NCBI GenBank assembly: GCA_003402745.1
Contig: QQND01000015.1
Span: 1-47,888 of the forward strand
Origin: Verrucomicrobiota bacterium
GTDB taxonomy: Bacteria > Verrucomicrobiota > Verrucomicrobiia > Chthoniobacterales > Chthoniobacteraceae
Reading direction: 5' to 3'
Length of the DNA: 47,888 nucleotides
The notes below the pieces were generated by a model. That model made no database searches. It was given only the letters and a program-made list of their open reading frames with translations, and was not told where the DNA came from. This document shows, piece after piece, positions 39,871-47,888 of the stretch (the stretch's first letter is position 1; the number at the start of each line of letters is the position of its first letter). A program made the translations under genes and the position numbers.

Positions 39871-41358
39871 CTAGCGGAGAGCCGCCTCCAGTGTGGGTTT
39901 GAGGAAGCCGAGGACGTAGTGAGGAAAGAATCCTCCGACGAGCAATGCGATGGGCAGCAGTGCGAAGGCGTAACGCGCACCGCCTTGGAGATCACTCCAT
40001 TTGAGGGAGGAAGCCGTTGCCTCGCCGAGGAAAACGGCTTTGTAGGCGCGCAGCATGTACACTGCGGACATAACCACTCCCCACAGTGCGAGGATGGTGG
40101 TGGTTTTGAGGAAGGGAGTCGCACCTTCTTTGAAGCCGCCGAAGAACACGAGGACTTCGCTGGCGAAGTTGGAGAAGCCGGGAAGCCCGATTGAAGCGAA
40201 GGCTGCCATTGCGAAGGCGATACTCAGGAAGGGGACGCTCTTTGCGGCTCCGCCAAGACGCTCGAAGTTCAGGGAGCCTTCCCGCTCGCGGAGGACGCCG
40301 GTAATGGCGAACAAGGCTGCCACGGAAAGGCCGTGGGAGAACATCAGCAGGCAGGCGCCGTTTAGTCCGATGAAGTTCATGGAGGCGATCCCCAGAAACA
40401 CATAACCCATGTGCATCACGCTGGAGTAGCCGATCATGTAGTCTAGTTTGCGCTGCGCGATGGTGACGAGCCCTACGTAGATGATGTTACCAAGGAGTGC
40501 GGCGAGTAAAAGATCCTGCGCGGTCCAAGTGCCGAACACCGGCTGGTGGAAAGCCTGAGGGAGGAATGGAACCACCAAGCGGAGCATTCCATAGAGGCCA
40601 AATTTTTTGAGAACGCCTGAGTGCAGCATTGCCACGGGAGTGGGTGCGCAGGCGTACGCGGGAGCCGCCCAAGAGTGGAATGGGAACAAGGAAACGAGGA
40701 TGCCAAACCCCGTGGTTAACAAGAGCCAGGGGCGCAATTGCGCCGCCGCCGGAATGACGTGAGAGGCGGCGATTTCCTGCAGCTTTTGGAGGTCGAAGGT
40801 GCGAGTGGCTGCGGGGATTGCAAGGAAGAGGTCCACCAACCCGGTGAGAAGAACGATACTGCCGAGGCCGAGGTAGATCGTAATTTTCCAAGCCACGGCT
40901 TGGCGTTCGCCGCTTCCCCAGAAGCCGATCAGCAGAAAGGTGGGGATGAGTGCCAGTTCATGGAAAGCGTAGAAGAAAAAGAGATCCTTGGCGAGGAACG
41001 CTCCCGTAGCACCGGCGCTGATGAGCAAGACGGAGCCGTCGAAGAGGCCTGCGCGTTTGTCGCCCGCCATTTTTGGGGAGAACCAGACGGCGGCGACGGT
41101 CACCAGTGCCGTGAGGAGGAGCATGAGAAGGCTCAAGCCGTCCACGCCCACTGAGTAACGCAGATCGAGGCCGGGAAACAGGGGTTCCGTTGCGAAGACA
41201 AACTGGTAGCCCGCCTTGGTTTTGTCGTAACTGAACCAGAGCAGGAAAGTGACGACCAGCTGGAGAAGTGCTGCAATTTTAGACCAGGAGCGGCTCCCGT
41301 TGCCTAAAAAGAGGGCGGCAGCGGTGACGATGGGAATGAGGAGAAGGAAAGTAAGCAC
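39871..41358 (-). CDS. nuoM: NADH:quinone oxidoreductase subunit M
   Basis: A 495-residue antiporter-like membrane subunit of complex I. It begins with GTG at 41358, preceded by GGAGA at a suitable distance. Conserved segments are LDLRYSVGVDGLSLLMLLLT, FYAFHELALIPTFLLIG (with the essential Glu), FPFHSWAAPAYACAPTPVAM, KFGLYGMLRLVVPFLP and MIGYSSVMHMGYVFLGI. The usual motif reads LPDAHVEAPT in many species; here it is AAPAYACAPT, a modest divergence. It sits between nuoL and nuoN with almost no intergenic space. Confidence 0.97.
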   Translation of the reverse strand: MLTFLLLIPIVTAAALFLGNGSRSWSKIAALLQLVVTFLLWFSYDKTKAGYQFVFATEPLFPGLDLRYSVGVDGLSLLMLLLTALVTVAAVWFSPKMAGDKRAGLFDGSVLLISAGATGAFLAKDLFFFYAFHELALIPTFLLIGFWGSGERQAVAWKITIYLGLGSIVLLTGLVDLFLAIPAATRTFDLQKLQEIAASHVIPAAAQLRPWLLLTTGFGILVSLFPFHSWAAPAYACAPTPVAMLHSGVLKKFGLYGMLRLVVPFLPQAFHQPVFGTWTAQDLLLAALLGNIIYVGLVTIAQRKLDYMIGYSSVMHMGYVFLGIASMNFIGLNGACLLMFSHGLSVAALFAITGVLREREGSLNFERLGGAAKSVPFLSIAFAMAAFASIGLPGFSNFASEVLVFFGGFKEGATPFLKTTTILALWGVVMSAVYMLRAYKAVFLGEATASSLKWSDLQGGARYAFALLPIALLVGGFFPHYVLGFLKPTLEAALR

Positions 41359-41373
41359 GGTGTCGGTTCTCCG

Positions 41374-43182
41374 TTATTTAATGAGCATATAAAACAGCGC
41401 CACAACGCCCGCTCCAAAGAGGAAAGCGTAGCCCTGAAGGTTGCCGATTTGTAGAAGACGCAGGGTGTAGCCAACGCCCCAGGTCAGGCCGCTTAGCCCG
41501 CGGACAAAAACGCCGTCCAAGATGAAATGGTCGAACCAGCCGCTGAAGGAGGCCAGCAGATCTTGCGTGCCTGCGATCAGTGCGGCGTACATTTCGTCGA
41601 TGTAAAAACGGTTTCCAAAAAGAGGGATGCGCACCGGGTCCTTGACTTTTCCGGCGTAAAGCGCCCAAGCGGCTCCGGTTCCCAGGAGGAAGGCGCCGAC
41701 TGCCAGGATCGGCACGAGACTGACGTGTTCGGCAGCGTGGACGGAGTGGAAAAGCTCTGTGCCGAAAATGGATCCCGCGAAGAACTCGTACCCAGCGATC
41801 ACGGAAAGGAGCGCCAAAATGAGGAGGGGTACCGTCATGGCCGCGGGGCAATCGTGACCGTGTTTTGCGGCTGGGGTGCGAGCTTCGCCGAGGAATGCGA
41901 CGACGACTAAACGCGTCATGTAAAACGCGGTGAGTAGGGATGTGAATAGGGCGGCGCAGAAGACCAGCGTAGTTTTGTGCCACGCTGCGAGGAGGATGGC
42001 ATCCTTGGAGAAGAAGCCGGCAAGATAAGGGGCGCCAGTGAGGGCGAGCGTTCCGATGGCAAAGGTGAGGAAGGTTTTTGGCATCGTCTTGCGAAGGCCG
42101 CCCATTTTCCAGATGTCCTGTTCGTGGTGGAGGGCATGAATCACTGCGCCGGAGCCAAGGAATAGGAGCGCCTTGAAAAAAGCGTGAGTAAAGAGATGGA
42201 ACATCGAAGCCCCCCAGGCCCCGACACCCACGCCTGCAACCATGAGGCCGAGTTGGGAGAGGGTGGAGTAGGCAAGTATGCGTTTGACATCGTCCTGCTG
42301 GGTGGCCATCAGTGCGGCTAGGACAGCGGTTGTCGCACCGATGCCAGCGATAACGGCGAGTGCGACGGGGGAGGGCTCAAGGATGAAGAAAATACGGGCC
42401 AGCATGTAAACGCCGGCGGCCACCATGGTGGCGGCATGGATGAGGGCTGAGACCGGAGTTGGGCCTTCCATCGCGTCTGGCAGCCAGACGTGAAGAGGAA
42501 CTTGGGCGGACTTGCCCACGGCTCCGCAAAACAAACACAGGCCTGCGAGCGTGAGAAGGGTTGGATCGGAGGTGAGCTTTCCGAGGTTCTGCTGGATGCC
42601 CCCGAAGTCGACGGAGCCTGTGGCGGCCCAGACGAGGAGGATGCCGCTCATGAAACCGAAGTCGCCGATGCGATTTGTGAGGAAGGCTTTGTTGGCGGCC
42701 TTTGCGGCGGATTCCTTGGTGAACCAGTGGCCGATGAGCAGGAAGCTGCTGACGCCCACGAGTTCCCAAAAGATGAACATCATGGCGAGATTGTCCGCCA
42801 GCACGATGCCCAGCATGGAAAACATGAAGAGGGAAAGGGCACCGAAGAAGCGTGATTTTCCGGCATCCTCCGCCATGTAGACGGTGGAGTAGACATGTAC
42901 GAGCGCACCGATGCCGGTGACAACTAGCAGCATCACCCGAGTGAGTGCATCGACCTTGATGCCGATGGTGAGGTGGAGGGCAGGGCCCAAATCAACCCAC
43001 GTCGCTGCGGTTTGGACGACGGCTCCTGAACTAGCAAGAAGGAGTGTCGCACCAAACGCCGTGGAGACTGCCGCGAGGGAAAGCGCCACGCTCAGCGATT
43101 TGGAGCGGTGGGCGAAGAGAAGAATCAGCACTGCGCTCGCCAGAGGGCTGAGCAGGATGATCCAGGGCAAGGTGGTTTCCAT
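41374..43182 (-). CDS. nuoL: NADH:quinone oxidoreductase subunit L
   Basis: A 602-residue antiporter-like subunit, close to the usual length (about 610), including the C-terminal helix that runs along the membrane arm. Landmarks are YMAEDAGKSRFFGALSLFMF, FWELVGVSSFLLIGHWF, KAANKAFLTNRIGDFGFMSG, VPLHVWLPDAMEGPTPVSAL, HAATMVAAGVYML, KRILAYSTLSQLGLM and HAFFKALLFLGSGAVIHA. Start ATG at 43182, 15 bases after nuoK. It pumps protons at the distal end of complex I. Confidence 0.97.
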   Translation of the reverse strand: METTLPWIILLSPLASAVLILLFAHRSKSLSVALSLAAVSTAFGATLLLASSGAVVQTAATWVDLGPALHLTIGIKVDALTRVMLLVVTGIGALVHVYSTVYMAEDAGKSRFFGALSLFMFSMLGIVLADNLAMMFIFWELVGVSSFLLIGHWFTKESAAKAANKAFLTNRIGDFGFMSGILLVWAATGSVDFGGIQQNLGKLTSDPTLLTLAGLCLFCGAVGKSAQVPLHVWLPDAMEGPTPVSALIHAATMVAAGVYMLARIFFILEPSPVALAVIAGIGATTAVLAALMATQQDDVKRILAYSTLSQLGLMVAGVGVGAWGASMFHLFTHAFFKALLFLGSGAVIHALHHEQDIWKMGGLRKTMPKTFLTFAIGTLALTGAPYLAGFFSKDAILLAAWHKTTLVFCAALFTSLLTAFYMTRLVVVAFLGEARTPAAKHGHDCPAAMTVPLLILALLSVIAGYEFFAGSIFGTELFHSVHAAEHVSLVPILAVGAFLLGTGAAWALYAGKVKDPVRIPLFGNRFYIDEMYAALIAGTQDLLASFSGWFDHFILDGVFVRGLSGLTWGVGYTLRLLQIGNLQGYAFLFGAGVVALFYMLIK

Positions 43183-43197
43183 GAACGGTCGGTCGGG

Positions 43198-43524
43198 TTA
43201 AAATTTCAAGGACTGGATGTCCTCAACATGGGTGGTTTGCCGTGCCCGGTAGAGGGCTACGATGATGGCCAAGCCCACGGCTACTTCGGCAGCGGCCACG
43301 GTAATGATGAAAAACACGAGGACCTGCGCGTTGTAGTTGGGGAGGCCGTCCATCCCGACGTGGAAACGGGAGAAGGCGACAAGCGAGAGGTTGGCGGCGT
43401 TGAGCATGAGCTCAAGGCACATGAAAATGGTAATGATGTTGCGGCGCAACATCACTCCGGCGAAGCCCAGCGAAAAAAGCAGGCCGCTTGCGAGCAGGTA
43501 ATGGTTGAGGGTCAGCGGATTCAC
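43198..43524 (-). CDS. nuoK: NADH:quinone oxidoreductase subunit K
   Basis: A 108-residue, three-helix complex I subunit, slightly longer than the usual 100. Start is GTG at 43524. Conserved glutamates lie within the membrane helices: [18 protein letters not shown] and [20 protein letters not shown]. They belong to the proton-transfer path between the quinone site and the antiporter subunits. It lies 12 bases after nuoJ. Confidence 0.97.
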   Translation of the reverse strand: MNPLTLNHYLLASGLLFSLGFAGVMLRRNIITIFMCLELMLNAANLSLVAFSRFHVGMDGLPNYNAQVLVFFIITVAAAEVAVGLAIIVALYRARQTTHVEDIQSLKF

Positions 43525-43536
43525 AGGCGGCGCGGG

Positions 43537-44040
43537 TTACTTCAATTGACGGCGGGAAAGGACGATGACGCCGATGGAGGCGACTAGGACCAGGACGCCC
43601 ACCGTTTGGAAGGGGAGGTTGAACCGGGTGAACAGGGTGATGCCGACTTGGCGCACGTCGTCGAGTTTGGCCACGCCGAGCGCTGGGAAGGGTTTGGAGC
43701 CCGCGGGAAAGAGGGAAAGCACTTTTAGAAGGCCTGAAACAAAGAGAGCGGTCACTGCTGCGCCGCCGACAAGCGCGAGTTTGTTAAAGCTGCGCCGCTT
43801 CTCCGCCTTGAGGTCCAGAAGCATGATAATGAAAAGAAAGAGCACCATCACGGCGCCGGCATAGACAAGGATCTGAATCACGCCGATGAAAAACGCATCA
43901 AGGCCGACGAAGAGGGAAGCCAGACAAAGAAAGGAGGCGACCAGACTCAGAGCGCTTGCGACGGGGTCACGGTTCAGAACGACCGACACACCGAAGGCGA
44001 GCATTAGAACGGTAAATAACCAGAATAAGATCGGAGACAT
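43537..44040 (-). CDS. nuoJ: NADH:quinone oxidoreductase subunit J
   Basis: A 167-residue membrane subunit of complex I with five hydrophobic helices. The conserved pi-bulge helix is in IQILVYAGAVMVLFLFIIML, and the first helix region is NRDPVASALSLVASFLCLAS. It helps couple quinone reduction to proton movement. It starts 18 bases after nuoI and ends 12 bases before nuoK. Confidence 0.97.
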   Translation of the reverse strand: MSPILFWLFTVLMLAFGVSVVLNRDPVASALSLVASFLCLASLFVGLDAFFIGVIQILVYAGAVMVLFLFIIMLLDLKAEKRRSFNKLALVGGAAVTALFVSGLLKVLSLFPAGSKPFPALGVAKLDDVRQVGITLFTRFNLPFQTVGVLVLVASIGVIVLSRRQLK

Positions 44041-44058
44041 GCAGAGGAAGGGTGCAGG

Positions 44059-44589
44059 TTATTTGTCGGGGTTCCATTTGTGGACGAGGCCAGGCATGGT
44101 ACCGCCGAGTTCGTAAAGTTTGTCTTTATGATGGACCATGTCGGCGCGGCTCTCTCCGGTGACTGCGTAGTCCTTCCGGAGGTAAATGGCCTGCTCTGGA
44201 CAGACTTCTTCGCAAAGGCCGCAATAGATGCAGCGGCTCATATCGATGTCGAAGGCCTCTGGGGCTTTTTCGACCTTCGCGAACTGGCTGTCCGAAGGCA
44301 GAGAGCCTGGGGTGATTTTGATCGCCCTTGGGGGGCAGATGAATTCGCACAATTGGCAGGAAACGCAGCGTTCGCGCCCGTGTTCATCGGTGACGAGCGT
44401 GGGGGCGCCGCGGTAGTACTCGGGGAGATGGGCGTCCCATTTTTCCTCGGGGTACTGCATGACGACGTGGGTCTCGCCTTTGAGCATCTTTTTGAGATGA
44501 TTGAAGGTGATGGCGAGGCCAGCAACGATGTTGGGGAGATAAAGTTTCTCCCAGAAGGTGAGGTTCGGCCGACGGACTGTATATGCCAT
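44059..44589 (-). CDS. nuoI: NADH:quinone oxidoreductase subunit I (two 4Fe-4S clusters)
   Basis: A 176-residue ferredoxin-type subunit at the junction of the peripheral and membrane arms. Two 8-Cys sets bind clusters N6a and N6b: C75-x2-C78-x2-C81-x3-C85 (RCVSCQLCEFICPPRAI) and C120-x2-C123-x2-C126-x3-C130 (RCIYCGLCEEVCPEQAI). An N-terminal amphipathic segment (TFWEKLYLPNIVAGLAITF) would lie on the membrane. It passes electrons from NuoG to NuoB. Confidence 0.98.
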   Translation of the reverse strand: MAYTVRRPNLTFWEKLYLPNIVAGLAITFNHLKKMLKGETHVVMQYPEEKWDAHLPEYYRGAPTLVTDEHGRERCVSCQLCEFICPPRAIKITPGSLPSDSQFAKVEKAPEAFDIDMSRCIYCGLCEEVCPEQAIYLRKDYAVTGESRADMVHHKDKLYELGGTMPGLVHKWNPDK

Positions 44590-44611
44590 GGTCGTGGGAA
44601 AGTTTGGGAAG

Positions 44612-45757
44612 CTACTTCACCCACGCGAGGATCGCGGCGGTGATGAAAATATTAACGAGTGCGATTTCGAAGAGGTAGAGCCAGCCCAGTTTCATGAGTT
44701 GATCAAACCGGAAACGTGGCAGGGTCCAGCGCACCCAGATAAAGAAGATGAGAATGCCGACTACTTTCGCGAAGAAGGCGGTGATGTGCAGAAAGCCGAG
44801 TGCGATTCCGGACGGAGTGGTGGAGGATTCCAGAGTATTGATTGGCAGGAATGGGACGTGCCAACCTCCGAGAAAGAGCACCACGATGATGGATGAGCCT
44901 GCGATCATGGCGGCGTACTCGCCTAGGAAGAAGAGGGCGAATTTCATCGCAGAATACTCCGTGTGGTAGCCGGCGACCAGTTCGGTTTCGGACTCCGGCA
45001 AATCGAATGGGAGCCGGTTCGTCTCCGCGAACATGGAGATCGTGAAGATAATGAACGAGACGAGGACGGGGATCCAGAGGAGGAGTTCCCTCAACGTCAG
45101 TTTGCCATCCGTGAAGGGCAGGAGCAGCCATCCGTTGTCGATTTGGTATTGGATCGCTTCGGAGAGGTTGAGATTTCCAATGATCATGAGTACGGGGACA
45201 GCACTCAGGCCGAGCGAGAGTTCGTAGCTGATCATTTGCGAGGATGCGCGGATGCTTCCTAGGAAGGGATACTTGGAGTTGGAAGACCAACCCGCCAGAA
45301 CGATTCCATAGACTCCCACAGAGGCGACGGCGAATACGTACAAAATGCCCACGTTCACGTCTGCCACGACCATTTTCTGGCCGAACAGGAAGTTGCCAAA
45401 AGGCAGCACTGCGAGGGTTGAAAGAGCGGGAACCATCGCGAGGACGGGGGCGAGCCAGAAGTAGAATTTGTTCACGTGCCCCGGCGTGAATTCCTCTTTG
45501 AGAAGGAACTTCATGGCGTCCGCCACAGGCTGGCCAAGGCCTCCAAGAAAGAGCTGCAAGTCTTTCTGAAATCCAAATAGCGAGATGGGAAACCCAGTCC
45601 GGTTGGGGCCGAGTCGGTCCTGAATCAACGCGCTCACGCGGCGCTCCGCGTAGACGGTGTAGGAGACGATCGGCAGCACCACCCCGAAGATGAGGAAGAG
45701 GGTTTTTGCAATGGAGGCCGCGATGAGCATCCAGGGAATGTCGTTGAGAAAATCCAT
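44612..45757 (-). CDS. nuoH: NADH:quinone oxidoreductase subunit H
   Basis: A 381-residue membrane subunit that forms part of the quinone chamber, somewhat longer than the common 325-340. Markers are YAERRVSALIQDRLGPNRTG, GLGQPVADAMKFLLKEEFTP, GWSSNSKYPFLGSIRASSQM, SYELSLGLS, RLPFDLPESETELVAGYHTEY and VRWTLPRFRFDQLMKLGW. The acidic loop ETELVAGYHTEYS is the known quinone-site E-channel region. It follows nuoG by 10 bases. Confidence 0.98.
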   Translation of the reverse strand: MDFLNDIPWMLIAASIAKTLFLIFGVVLPIVSYTVYAERRVSALIQDRLGPNRTGFPISLFGFQKDLQLFLGGLGQPVADAMKFLLKEEFTPGHVNKFYFWLAPVLAMVPALSTLAVLPFGNFLFGQKMVVADVNVGILYVFAVASVGVYGIVLAGWSSNSKYPFLGSIRASSQMISYELSLGLSAVPVLMIIGNLNLSEAIQYQIDNGWLLLPFTDGKLTLRELLLWIPVLVSFIIFTISMFAETNRLPFDLPESETELVAGYHTEYSAMKFALFFLGEYAAMIAGSSIIVVLFLGGWHVPFLPINTLESSTTPSGIALGFLHITAFFAKVVGILIFFIWVRWTLPRFRFDQLMKLGWLYLFEIALVNIFITAAILAWVK

Positions 45758-45767
45758 GGCTCGTTTT

Positions 45768-47408
45768 TTAGGCGGTTGCGGCTTCGGGCTTTGTCAGAAG
45801 CTGGAGGCCGAGGTCTCCGATTTTCCCAAGGTTGAGACCCTCGAAGGCGGGAACGTCTTGGGACATGGAGCGGAAGACATCTTCGACCGAATGCAGGGCG
45901 TGGGTTTGTCCGGTCGCGCTGAGGAGGTCGCTCAGGATTTCCCAGTCATCCCGGCATTCTCCTGCAGGTTCAAACGCCTTGTTCAGGCGCTGAAGGCGGC
46001 CGTTAATATTGATCATCGAGCCCCGTTTTTCGGCAAAAGCGGCGCCGGGCAGAACCACGTGAGCGGCGGCCGTCGTCGCGTTTGGGAGGATGGAGGTGGC
46101 TACCAGCGCTTTTAGTTTCGCGAGATCGTCGTGGGTGAACCCGCATTCAAGCAGGTCCTCACCCAGGCTGAGGATGCCCGTGATTGTGCCATTTCGCACC
46201 CCGGTCAAAATGTCCTTCAACTGGGACCCTGGCGTTTCCGTTGTGGCTCCGAGTAGTCGCGCTCCAGCCGTATTTGGATTGCGGTCGGCGGGGATCAGGA
46301 TGCCATCGGGTTCTCCAACGCGCGGGAGAACGTCGTGCAGGGTGATGTGCAGTGCGGAGGCGAGGCGTTTGGCGAGGTAGAGTTCCTCGTTGGTCAGGCG
46401 GGCTGAAACAACCATCGCGAGCTTGCTGGCAGCCTTGAGTTGGGAGTGAGCTGCAGCGACGGCCTCCGGCCAGGTGCTCTTTTTGGAGTCGACGGTGGGG
46501 TGTAGAAGGCGTGAGCCGTCTTGGAGAACCTTAAAGTTGAGCCGGTGTGAGTCCGGGATCCAGTTGCCGTTGACGTCGTTGTTTTCGCGGGGTGTGATTC
46601 TGTAGATATGGCCTTCGCGGCTGCCGATGAGGATGTTGCAGCCGAGGCCGTCGTTGACGTCGATAGATTTGGTTTCCTTGAGAAACCAGACCCGCATTTT
46701 GAAGCGGAAGTCGGTGGAGGTCAGCGCGCCGACTGGGCAGATGTCGACGGTGTTGAGGGAATAATTGCTCTCCAGAGTCTTTTCTGGGTGGCAGGCGATT
46801 GTGGAAAATCCTCCACGGTCCACAAAGCCGAGGACGTCGTCGTGGGCGACTTCCTTCATGAAACGGATGCAGCGCGAGCAGAGCACGCAGCGTTCTGCAT
46901 CGAGGGTGACGCGCGGTCCGAGTTCGACATTTTTGGGTTTCTTGACTTTGCGTTCGAGAAACCTCGAGTGTGCGTTGCCGTATTCCACCGAGAACTCCTG
47001 CAGGCGGCATTCTCCAGCCTGGTCGCAGATGGGACAATCCAGCGGGTGGTTGATGAGCAGAAACTCCATCACGCCCTGGCGGCATTCCTTTACCATGGGG
47101 GAATCGGTGCGGACGCCCATGCCTTCGGAAACGTCCTGAGCGCAGGAGATCTGGGGGCGGGGGATCCAGCCGATTTCAGGTTTGCCGTCGGGTCCGAGCA
47201 CCGGTTTGCGGTCTGGTGTCATTTTCGGCATGCCCATTTCAATGAGGCACATGCGGCAGTTGCCCGGGACGGAAAGCTTGGGGTGGTAGCAGTACCGGGG
47301 GATGAATTTGCCCGCCTGCTGGCAGGCGTCAATCACCTTGGTCCCCTTTGGGAACTGCAGCCATACGCCGTCGATCTGGACGTTTAGGAGCTGTACTTCA
47401 GTGCTCAT
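45768..47408 (-). CDS. nuoG: NADH:quinone oxidoreductase subunit G, short form
   Basis: A 546-residue protein of the peripheral arm. Cluster ligands can be followed: N1b (2Fe-2S) C40, C51, C54 and C89; N5 H121, C125, C128 and C134 (NHPLDCPICDQAGEC); N4 C174, C177, C180 (ERCVLCSRC) and C224. A molybdopterin-like domain follows but is much shorter than in E. coli NuoG (about 900 residues), and no N7 cysteine set is seen. The loop between C54 and C89 is about 34 residues, longer than usual, and Pro/Gly-rich (GPDGKPEIGWIPRPQ). It starts 27 bases past the nuoF stop. Confidence 0.96.
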   Translation of the reverse strand: MSTEVQLLNVQIDGVWLQFPKGTKVIDACQQAGKFIPRYCYHPKLSVPGNCRMCLIEMGMPKMTPDRKPVLGPDGKPEIGWIPRPQISCAQDVSEGMGVRTDSPMVKECRQGVMEFLLINHPLDCPICDQAGECRLQEFSVEYGNAHSRFLERKVKKPKNVELGPRVTLDAERCVLCSRCIRFMKEVAHDDVLGFVDRGGFSTIACHPEKTLESNYSLNTVDICPVGALTSTDFRFKMRVWFLKETKSIDVNDGLGCNILIGSREGHIYRITPRENNDVNGNWIPDSHRLNFKVLQDGSRLLHPTVDSKKSTWPEAVAAAHSQLKAASKLAMVVSARLTNEELYLAKRLASALHITLHDVLPRVGEPDGILIPADRNPNTAGARLLGATTETPGSQLKDILTGVRNGTITGILSLGEDLLECGFTHDDLAKLKALVATSILPNATTAAAHVVLPGAAFAEKRGSMININGRLQRLNKAFEPAGECRDDWEILSDLLSATGQTHALHSVEDVFRSMSQDVPAFEGLNLGKIGDLGLQLLTKPEAATA

Positions 47409-47435
47409 GGTGCGGCTGGGTGCGAAAAAAGAGGG

Positions 47436-47888
47436 TTAGCGGGTTGCGGCCGGGGCCATGATTTCATGTCCGTTTCCACGCGGGGCTGGCACGGCTTGGA
47501 TAGAGTCGTGTGCAACCAGTTCGTCCCGGGTGTATTCCGGAGGCATGGGGGGCGGGAGCGCCTTGGTGGATTTTGCGGCGAACTCCTCTTTGAACTTTGC
47601 GAGGAAGCTCTGCGTGGGCCAGGAACAGGCCTCGCCAAAGGCGCAGATCGTTTTGCCGGCGATATTGTCCGCCACGTTTTTGAGCGTGGCGGGATCTTCG
47701 GCAACGCCTCCACCGGCGACGATGCGGTCGGTGATTTTCTTCATCCACTGCGCGCCCTCGCGGCAGGGGGTGCATTGGCCGCAGGATTCGTGGGCGTAAA
47801 ACTCGTTGATGTTGTTGAGGATCTCAACCATGTTGCGGCTGTCGTCCATCACGATCACCCCGCCGGAGCCGGCCATTGAGCCTGCAGC
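47436..47888 (-). CDS. nuoF: NADH:quinone oxidoreductase subunit F, C-terminal part, cut by window edge
   Basis: The frame runs in from the right edge, so this is the last 150 codons or so of a protein normally near 430 residues; the NADH and FMN domain lies outside. The visible part has GSGGVIVMDDSRNMVEILNN, the N3 cluster ligands SCGQCTPCREG and ICAFGEAC, and the downstream TQSFLAKFKEEF pattern. An internal ATG at 47876 is not the start, because the frame continues upstream with conserved AAGS before it. The tail is rich in Pro and Ala. Confidence 0.95.
   Translation of the reverse strand, partial: AAGSMAGSGGVIVMDDSRNMVEILNNINEFYAHESCGQCTPCREGAQWMKKITDRIVAGGGVAEDPATLKNVADNIAGKTICAFGEACSWPTQSFLAKFKEEFAAKSTKALPPPMPPEYTRDELVAHDSIQAVPAPRGNGHEIMAPAATR

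Overview
The window is a GC-rich bacterial chromosome segment, most likely from the phylum Verrucomicrobiota (class not resolved). The main clues are the surface cytochrome families of the Planctomycetes-Verrucomicrobia group (PSCyt1, DUF1549, DUF1553, DUF1501), many exported proteins with propeller, PPC and Ig-like modules, and housekeeping genes with few strong Shine-Dalgarno sites. No mobile element, CRISPR array, tRNA or rRNA gene was found. Both ends cut through genes: a VTT/DedA membrane protein on the left and nuoF on the right.

Layout. 1-530: partial VTT protein. 531-988: non-coding, repeat-like DNA. 989-10016 (minus): a five-gene cluster of exported proteins in the order DUF1549/DUF1553 cytochrome, PPC-domain protein, PSCyt1-WD40-coiled-coil protein, TAT-exported DUF1501 protein, TAT-exported amidohydrolase. 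10417-13160 (minus): MGDG-synthase-like glycosyltransferase, YggS, a DUF971 protein and a small NTF2-like protein. 13484-16762 (plus): membrane protein, rpsO, then pnp behind a strongly structured leader. 16903-18216: TAT-exported Gfo/Idh/MocA oxidoreductase. 18345-25216 (minus): large secreted zinc metalloprotease, exported glutathione peroxidase, DEAD-box helicase, lipoprotein parvulin. 25371-28142 (plus): a small unknown protein, dipeptide epimerase and M20 carboxypeptidase. 28510-32117 (minus): methyltransferase, YajQ, and an RCC1 seven-repeat protein with a proline-rich stalk. 32534-36335 (plus): mannose-1-phosphate guanylyltransferase, periplasmic rhodanese, monoheme cytochrome, YceH. 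36408-38222 (minus): MIP channel and TAT-exported sugar isomerase-like protein. 38368-47888 (minus): nuoF-G-H-I-J-K-L-M-N of respiratory complex I.

How the genes fit together. The right end encodes most of NADH:quinone oxidoreductase. The left third is a cell-envelope cluster whose role is not known; the heme motifs and exported lactonase-like hydrolase suggest, by inference only, oxidative handling of carbohydrate outside the cytoplasm. Four proteins with normally cytoplasmic or metabolic folds carry twin-arginine signals. The dipeptide epimerase and M20 peptidase pair fits peptide or murein-peptide scavenging. The rpsO-pnp region is the best-supported regulatory feature: two stacked terminator-like hairpins and a long imperfect hairpin lie between the two genes.

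No clearly new defence, mobile or biosynthetic system is visible. The most unusual items are the cytochrome-propeller protein with an internal coiled coil, the pnp leader, the RCC1 stalk protein, and the NuoG with a long insertion between its N1b ligands.
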